From positions 1-64,000 of the forward strand of contig JASLOA010000038.1 in assembly GCA_030745755.1 (NCBI GenBank): 64,000 bases of DNA, given 5' to 3'. This DNA is from Kiritimatiellia bacterium. Lineage in GTDB: Bacteria > Verrucomicrobiota > Kiritimatiellia > UBA8416 > JABMPJ01. The notes beneath the pieces are model-generated. The model did no database searches. It was given only the letters and a program-made list of their open reading frames with translations, and had not been told where the DNA came from. Shown one piece after another: positions 59,437-64,000 of this stretch (its first letter is position 1; every line of letters begins with the position of its first letter). Position numbers and translations under genes: made by a program.

Positions 59437-59985
59437 ATGGGCAAAACAGGTGAACATGTCGCTAAAATGTACAATTTCGCGGTCCTTCGGGACCTGCGCA
59501 GGCAGCGCGGTCTCACCATCGCGGAGCTTTCGGCGCAGACAGGGATCTCGCCTGCCGTTATTTCCAAGCTGGAGCGGAACCAGGCCGTAGCCGGACTGGG
59601 GACGCTGTTCCGACTGGGCAGGGGGTTCGGCATCACGGCGGCGGAGCTGCTGGCGCTGATTGAGTCGCGTACCGCGCAGTGCAAGCAGGAGACGGATCGT
59701 GTTGTGGAGGACTTCCACTTCCGTCAGATCGAGTTTGCCAACGCCAAATGCTACTATGCGGATGCGCCCAAGGGCGCCAAACGTTCCAACCCGGATGCCC
59801 ATCGCGACGAGTATGAGATTTGCTGGGTACTCGAAGGTGCGGTCAAGGTGGCACTGCCACACGAGACGCACATCTTGTCGGCTGGCGATTGCGTGCAGTT
59901 CGATGCCCTTTTCGAACATACCTATGAAGTCCTGGAAGATTGCCGAATCATTATTCAACACATCCATAAACAGAAGAGGTTCTAG
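59437..59985 (+). CDS. XRE-family regulator with C-terminal cupin
   Basis: 182 residues. The helix-turn-helix is 'LRDLRRQRGLTIAELSAQTGISPAVISKLERNQAVAGLGTLFRLGRG' (residues about 15-60) and the C-terminal cupin contains 'DEYEICWVLEGAVKVALPHETHILSAGDCVQFDALFEHTYEV'. Such regulators sense a small ligand in the cupin pocket. It is first in the plus-strand operon, is divergent from the cupin/Gfo pair, and probably regulates both. SDR follows 2 bases after its stop. GGGAAGGAG precedes the ATG. Confidence 0.88.
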   Translation: MGKTGEHVAKMYNFAVLRDLRRQRGLTIAELSAQTGISPAVISKLERNQAVAGLGTLFRLGRGFGITAAELLALIESRTAQCKQETDRVVEDFHFRQIEFANAKCYYADAPKGAKRSNPDAHRDEYEICWVLEGAVKVALPHETHILSAGDCVQFDALFEHTYEVLEDCRIIIQHIHKQKRF

Positions 59986-59987
59986 AG

Positions 59988-60761
59988 ATGAGAAAGACAG
60001 CGTTGGTCACGGGGGCCGGGCGGGGGATTGGATTTGCGATTGCCGAGAAGCTTGCCGCAGAAGGCCACGACATCGTGCTCATGGATATCCACGAGGAGTC
60101 TGTCGTGGCCGAGGCCATACAGCGCCTCGAAAGCGCGGCGGCGACAGTGCTGTACCAGCGGGCCGATGTATCCTCCGCAGAGGATCGGGCTGACATGCTG
60201 GCTGCGGTCAAAGCCAGGTTCGGTCGCCTGGATGTGCTCGTCAACAACGCCGGCGTAGCCCCGCGTGTGCGTGCGGATATCCTCGAAGCCTCGGAGGACA
60301 GTTATGAATGGGTCATGAAAATCAATCTCCAGGGCCCCTACTTCCTGACGCAGGCGGTGGCAAACTGGATGATCGAGCAGAAGCAGGCGAATGCCGATTT
60401 CGACGGCTGTATCATCAACATTGCCTCCATGTCTTCGGGGGTAGCCTCTCCGAGCCGCGGTGAATACTGTGTTTCAAAGGCCGGCATGAGCATGATGACG
60501 CAGCTCTTTGCTGTGCGCCTTGGCGAGTTCGAGATTCCTGTATATGAGATCCGGCCCGGTATCATCAAGACCGACATGACCGCCGTGGTGACAGAGAAGT
60601 ATGACCGGCTCATCTTTGAAGAGGGCATTCTGGTGCAGAGCCGCTGGGGGCTGCCGGAGGACATTGCCAAGGCCGCGGCCATGATGGTGCGTGGCGACAT
60701 CGGCTACTCCACCGGCCAGATCATCACGATTGACGGCGGCTTCACGCTGCCACGGCTCTAA
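59988..60761 (+). CDS. Short-chain dehydrogenase/reductase
   Basis: 257-residue classical SDR. NAD(P) motif 'TGAGRGIGFAIAEKL' and 'VNNAGVAP' (NNAG), catalytic Ser in 'NIASMSSGVASPS' and Tyr-Lys in 'GEYCVSKAGMSMM'. An Asp in 'LMDIHEE' at the end of the second strand suggests preference for NAD+. Sugar-alcohol or 3-oxoacyl substrates are both possible, and the C-terminus 'TGQIITIDGGFTLPRL' is typical. The context, between a ligand-sensing regulator and an FAD oxidoreductase, suggests a catabolic dehydrogenase. Confidence 0.87.
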   Translation: MRKTALVTGAGRGIGFAIAEKLAAEGHDIVLMDIHEESVVAEAIQRLESAAATVLYQRADVSSAEDRADMLAAVKARFGRLDVLVNNAGVAPRVRADILEASEDSYEWVMKINLQGPYFLTQAVANWMIEQKQANADFDGCIINIASMSSGVASPSRGEYCVSKAGMSMMTQLFAVRLGEFEIPVYEIRPGIIKTDMTAVVTEKYDRLIFEEGILVQSRWGLPEDIAKAAAMMVRGDIGYSTGQIITIDGGFTLPRL

Positions 60762-60787
60762 CCCTATAAGCGACAGGAAGACACCCC

Positions 60788-62752
60788 ATGAAGAATACCA
60801 CACTGAGAACGGGAAAGCACAACGACCTCGATGTGACGCGTGTGCACTCGTTAGTGATTGGCTCCGGTGCTGCCGGACTGAATGCGGCCGTACAACTTCG
60901 CAACCAGGGCATCGAGGATGTGCTGCTTGTCAGCGAAGGATTGAAGATGGGTACGTCCATCAACACCGGGTCGGACAAACAGACCTACTACAAGAGCGCC
61001 ATGTGCGGCAACGATCTCGATGCGCCCCTGGCCATGGCGAAGAACTTCTTCATGCCGGGCAGTATGCATGGTGATCTGGCGCTGATCGAAGCGGCGGTTT
61101 CAGCGCGCGGATTTCTGAATCTCGTCAACCTGGGCGTGAAATTCCCCCAGGATGCGTTCGGGCAGTTCATCGGTTACAAGACCGACCACGATCCTGCGCA
61201 GCGCGGCACGTCTGTTGGCCCCTACACCTCGCGCGATATGTGTCGTGCGTTGATTGCCGAAGTGAAGCGCCGCAAGATTCCGGTGCAGGAGCGTGTCAAC
61301 GTAGTCAGTCTACTTACGACCGGCGAAGGAAAGGCCAAGCGCGCTTGCGGGGCCCTGGCGCTCAATGCCAAAGGCGAGCTTGTCGCATTTGCGGCTGATA
61401 ACGTGGTGTTCGCCGTGGGAGGGCCCGGTGGTCTCTACAAGACCAGCGTCTATCCGGTCGTACACACAGGTGCCATCGGTATGGCCCTCAAGGCGGGCGC
61501 CAAGGCCCAGGGCCTGCCGGAAGCGCAGTATGGTCTGGCGTCCACGAAGTTCCGCTGGAACGTCTCCGGCACCTACATGCAGGTGGTCCCGAAGTTCGTC
61601 TCCACCGATGCAGACGGCAAGAGTAACCCGCGCGAGTTCATGCGCGACTATTTCCCCGATACCGGCAAGATGAACTCGATGGTGTTCCTGAAGGGCTACC
61701 AGTGGCCGTTCGATTCAAAGAAGATCATCGGCGGCTCCTCGATCGTCGACATCCTGGTCTACATCGAAACCGCGTTGAAGGGGCGGCGCGTCTTCCTCGA
61801 CTACCGCGACAATCCGCAGGACTTCGATTTCAAGGCACTGGACAAGGAGGCCTATTCGTACCTGGAGAACTCCAAGGCGTTTCAGAAGTCCCCGATTGCG
61901 CGCCTGGCGCACATGAACCCAAGTGCGATCGGGCTCTACAAAGATCACGGCATCGACATCACAACGGAGCCGCTTGAAGTCGCTGTTTGTGCCCAGCACA
62001 ACAATGGTGGTCTGGCCGGCAACCACTGGTGGGAGTCGATCAACATCAGGCATCTCTTCCCTGTAGGTGAGGTCAATGGGTCGCACGGCGTGGCCCGTCC
62101 CGGGGGCTCCGCCCTCAACTCCGGCCAGGTGGGCTCGATCCGCGCGGCCGAGTATATCGGCAACTGCTATGCGCAGAGCGATCTGAAGATGAGTGACTTC
62201 AACAAGGCGGTCAAAGCAGAGCTCAAGGACGTGTCCGGCTTTCTGAAGCGTTGCGAAACGGCTGACCAGAGCTGGCGCGTGGCTCGTGCCGAGCTTCAGG
62301 ATCGCATGAGCAGAGCGGGCGCGCACATCCGTTCGCTTGAGGGGCTGAAGCAGGCCGTCAAAGAGGCGCGGGCGCAAGTTGAGGCACTTGAGGCGCACGG
62401 CTGCAAAGCCATCAATGCCGTCGAGCGGGTGCAAGCGATGCGCAATCGTCAGCTCTGTTTCGCACATTGGATCTACCTGGCCGCAACGCTCTATCACGTG
62501 ACGAGTGGTGTCGGGTCACGCGGATCCGCCATGGTCCGCGATGCGGCAGGCCGGCGCGCCCACAAACAGCTTGATAAAGCCGCGTGGAGCTTTCTGCCCG
62601 AGAACGAGGCCTTTCGGGCCAAGGTGCAGGAAACGGTCGTTTCGGAAGGGAAGGTCAGGAATCGCTGGGTGAAGTGCCGTCCCATCCCCGAGAGTAATCT
62701 CTGGTTCGAAACCGCCTGGGCCGACTACCGGGCCGGCGCCATCTACAAGTAG
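60788..62752 (+). CDS. FAD-dependent oxidoreductase, fumarate reductase/succinate dehydrogenase flavoprotein-like
   Basis: 654 residues. The FAD-binding motif is 'HSLVIGSGAAGLNAAVQLRNQGIEDVLLVSEG' and the second ADP-contact 'VVFAVGGPGGLYKTSVYPVVHTGAIGMALKAGA'. The C-terminal 'FPVGEVNGSHGVARPGGSALNSGQVGS' is the family's FAD-isoalloxazine loop. The first segment 'GTSINTGSDKQTYYK' is unlike succinate dehydrogenases, and the length is extended by a helical C-terminal domain (residues about 480-600). The substrate is unknown, and no membrane subunit or heme-binding partner is adjacent. AGGAAG precedes the ATG. Confidence 0.85.
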   Translation: MKNTTLRTGKHNDLDVTRVHSLVIGSGAAGLNAAVQLRNQGIEDVLLVSEGLKMGTSINTGSDKQTYYKSAMCGNDLDAPLAMAKNFFMPGSMHGDLALIEAAVSARGFLNLVNLGVKFPQDAFGQFIGYKTDHDPAQRGTSVGPYTSRDMCRALIAEVKRRKIPVQERVNVVSLLTTGEGKAKRACGALALNAKGELVAFAADNVVFAVGGPGGLYKTSVYPVVHTGAIGMALKAGAKAQGLPEAQYGLASTKFRWNVSGTYMQVVPKFVSTDADGKSNPREFMRDYFPDTGKMNSMVFLKGYQWPFDSKKIIGGSSIVDILVYIETALKGRRVFLDYRDNPQDFDFKALDKEAYSYLENSKAFQKSPIARLAHMNPSAIGLYKDHGIDITTEPLEVAVCAQHNNGGLAGNHWWESINIRHLFPVGEVNGSHGVARPGGSALNSGQVGSIRAAEYIGNCYAQSDLKMSDFNKAVKAELKDVSGFLKRCETADQSWRVARAELQDRMSRAGAHIRSLEGLKQAVKEARAQVEALEAHGCKAINAVERVQAMRNRQLCFAHWIYLAATLYHVTSGVGSRGSAMVRDAAGRRAHKQLDKAAWSFLPENEAFRAKVQETVVSEGKVRNRWVKCRPIPESNLWFETAWADYRAGAIYK

Positions 62753-62976
62753 GAGAAAGTGGGGTCGGTCTTTGAAACCGGGACTACGCCGGAAAGTCAG
62801 TGAACTGGAGGCAGTCCTTGGGGCAACGGCGCCAGCGGATCGCAAAGGCGATCGGGCCGGATGCACATGCACTGGTCTCCGGCACGGGCTTCCAGCTTCC
62901 CTATGAGAGCCCCAGCCTTCGGCAGTGGCCTCTTCTCGGCGCCGCCCAGCGCCTCGTAGTCTAATCCATCTGGAAG

Positions 62977-63300
62977 ATGTTGCAGGGAGCTGCATTGAGC
63001 TGCAGGGAGCTGCACGCCTGCCACTTACGCCAATCGACATGTTGCAGGGAGCTGCAGGGAACTGCAGGAAGCTGCATTAACTCCCCAACCTGGCCGTACA
63101 AACACGTCACCTTCTCCGTCTGCCACCACCCCGCCAACCACGCGCTACAGAACTCAATGGACACATTCGCAGATCTGCTGGGTGATAAGACCCGTTTCTT
63201 CTCATTCACCTCTGAACCGCTCATGATCCGTTCGCGGGAATGTGAGACCACAGCGCTACAGGAGTTGGCGGAGTGGTATAGAATGCTGTATTTCGACTGA
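62977..63300 (+). pseudogene. Possible remnant ORF of unknown function
   Basis: 107 codons. The first 35 are repeat translation (LQGAALSCREL..). The remainder, ending 'FTSEPLMIRSRECETTALQELAEWYRMLYFD', has a natural protein composition. There is no Shine-Dalgarno, and a TAA lies five codons before the ATG in the same frame. Not recognised. Confidence 0.35.
62980..63080. repeat. GCTGCAGGGA repeat cluster
   Basis: ATGTTGCAGGGAGCTGCA occurs twice (starting near 62977 and 63041) and each copy continues with further GAGCTGCAGGGA-like units. PstI-like CTGCAG cores make parts self-complementary. Confidence 0.65.
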
Positions 63301-63424
63301 GGATTGTCGGCGGGGATTGAAGGGTGTCTGTGTCCGGCGACACCTGTGTGTGAGATGCGCCTGTGTGACATCGAATCTGGAGTTTTGTTTTGCGGAATTG
63401 GATAGCATGTGTGATACTGGGGAT

Positions 63425-63649
63425 ATGCAAGAAAACGGAATACATGGGACTGAGACGAACTTCGTCTTTCAGCGTGGCAAGCCTAGCGTTCGCCCGCTTG
63501 GCTCGGAGCGTTCCGATGGTGCGGAGTGGATGAGTGCCTCGCCTCAGAAACGCATTGCGGCCGTGGAGTTCTTGCGATCAGGGTTTGCGGGTCCGAGCTA
63601 TGCTACACAAAGACTTTCGCGATTTCTTGGCGTTGCTCGCCGAGCATAA
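63425..63649 (+). CDS. Partner of the nucleotidyltransferase gene (antitoxin-like small protein)
   Basis: 74 residues: basic N-terminus then 'EWMSASPQKRIAAVEFLRSGFAGPSYATQRLSRFLGVARRA'. The W...ERL..LE.LR...Y......RL.R pattern matches the short helical genes that precede MNT/AbiEii-like nucleotidyltransferases and probably form a module with them. The stop overlaps the next start by 50 bases, implying coupled translation. The start is uncertain; the ORF track begins earlier. Confidence 0.6.
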   Translation: MQENGIHGTETNFVFQRGKPSVRPLGSERSDGAEWMSASPQKRIAAVEFLRSGFAGPSYATQRLSRFLGVARRA

Positions 63650-64000
63650 GGTACGCCACCTGGTTGTTGGCGGGTACGCGGTGGCTGTTCATGGCTACCC
63701 TCGTTATACAGGTGACCTTGCCATCTTTATCGCCCTCGACCCATCAACAGCGGAAGCTGTGACGGAGGCATTTATCGATTTCGGTTTCTCTGAAGCTGAC
63801 ATTAATGCCGACACGTTCCTGATTCCAAAGAGCATTGTTGAGGTTGGACATGAGCCACTCAAGTTGCATGTCATGAACAGCATCTCCGGCGTTGCCTTCG
63901 ATGATGCTTATGCTGACCGACAGACCGTACAGATCGATAACCTGGATGTGCCGTTCATCGGCTACGAAGATCTGGTCAGGAACAAAGCGGCAACGGGGAG
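63600..64000 (+). CDS. MNT/AbiEii-like nucleotidyltransferase, 3' end beyond window
   Basis: Absent from the ORF track because it runs off the right edge; the frame is open for 133 codons. 'LAEHKVRHLVVGGYAVAVHGYPRYTGDLAIFIALDPSTA' is the characteristic GG..DxD nucleotidyltransferase motif, but the second Asp is replaced: TGDLA instead of TGDLD. This could abolish metal binding. The partner gene overlaps its start. AbiEii/MNT proteins are toxin or regulatory enzymes in two-gene modules. Later segments ('LIPKSIVEVGHEPLKLHVMNSISGVAFDDAY' and 'VPFIGYEDLVRNKAATG') are typical. Confidence 0.82.
   Translation, partial: MLHKDFRDFLALLAEHKVRHLVVGGYAVAVHGYPRYTGDLAIFIALDPSTAEAVTEAFIDFGFSEADINADTFLIPKSIVEVGHEPLKLHVMNSISGVAFDDAYADRQTVQIDNLDVPFIGYEDLVRNKAATG

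Larger units (their letters stand above)
62753..63424. other. Gene-poor interval with GCTGCAGGGA repeats
   Basis: About 670 bases between the flavoprotein and the terminal gene pair. It contains a GCTGCAGGGA-rich cluster (62980-63080) and a plus-strand frame whose C-terminal half (63090-63300, 'YKHVTFSVCHHPANHALQNSMDTFADLL') looks like real protein sequence but has no credible start outside the repeats. I read it as the remnant of a gene. Confidence 0.45.

Noticed and set aside
1-64000. CRISPR arrays, tRNA, rRNA
   Set aside because: No regularly spaced direct repeats, no cloverleaf-capable segments with acceptor CCA and no rRNA-like conserved tracts were seen by eye; a tRNAscan-SE or Infernal run could overturn this.

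Overview
The window looks like a chromosome segment of a Gram-negative, GC-rich bacterium. Its gene mix suggests the PVC superphylum, most likely a Kiritimatiellota-type lineage, but this is an inference from style and not a placement. The clues are an archaeal/eukaryotic-type ProRS, a zinc-ribbon bactofilin next to a plain bactofilin, a huge SBBP-propeller/FGE-like surface protein with an aspartate tail, an AMMECR1/AmrS pair carrying export signals, a KDO transferase (hence LPS), Shine-Dalgarno starts, and many palindromic repeats between genes. I saw no rRNA, tRNA, CRISPR array, prophage or intact insertion sequence.

Layout. 0-5.8 kb: an exported protein running off the left edge, then metG, a small membrane protein and nadE, then a convergent M28/glutaminyl-cyclase-like lipoprotein. 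5.9-10.1 kb (minus): parB, two bactofilins, argC and an unknown regulator-like gene. 10.3-16.3 kb (minus): addB-addA helicase-nuclease for double-strand break repair. 16.4-22.5 kb (minus): a small-protein/retropepsin pair, ankyrin-MORN protein coupled to leuS and a small membrane protein, and an M42 peptidase. 22.6-26.2 kb (plus): an operon of a PTS-IIA/CBS protein and two metal or ion transporters. 26.4-35.6 kb: a HAL2-like phosphatase, a GT-C-like membrane protein with rdgB, a terpene-cyclase-fold exported protein, and AMMECR1, a membrane spermidine-synthase-like protein and AmrS. 35.9-41.2 kb: proS, tadA, trpR-like regulator plus TrpB2, and an M15-like peptidase. 41.3-47.4 kb (plus): dprA-topA-xerC-waaA. 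47.3-57.1 kb (minus): a lipoprotein, then a tightly overlapping envelope operon (giant surface protein, GT-C-like protein, O-antigen-ligase family protein, two small membrane proteins), with queF upstream. 57.6-62.8 kb: a divergent catabolic-looking locus (Gfo/Idh/MocA oxidoreductase and cupin against XRE-cupin regulator, SDR and FAD oxidoreductase) sharing a compact bidirectional promoter. 63.4-64 kb: a nucleotidyltransferase/partner pair running off the right edge.

The strongest non-gene signal is repeats. Three 139-173 bp elements have 16-bp inverted ends and 4-bp target duplications of the form TNNA. One unrelated 251-bp element has perfect 14-bp inverted ends and a perfect 8-bp target duplication. 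Seven shorter relatives of the first family, three GC-rich palindromes and a composite palindrome are also scattered between genes; some supply gene termini or sit directly against ribosome binding sites and stop codons.
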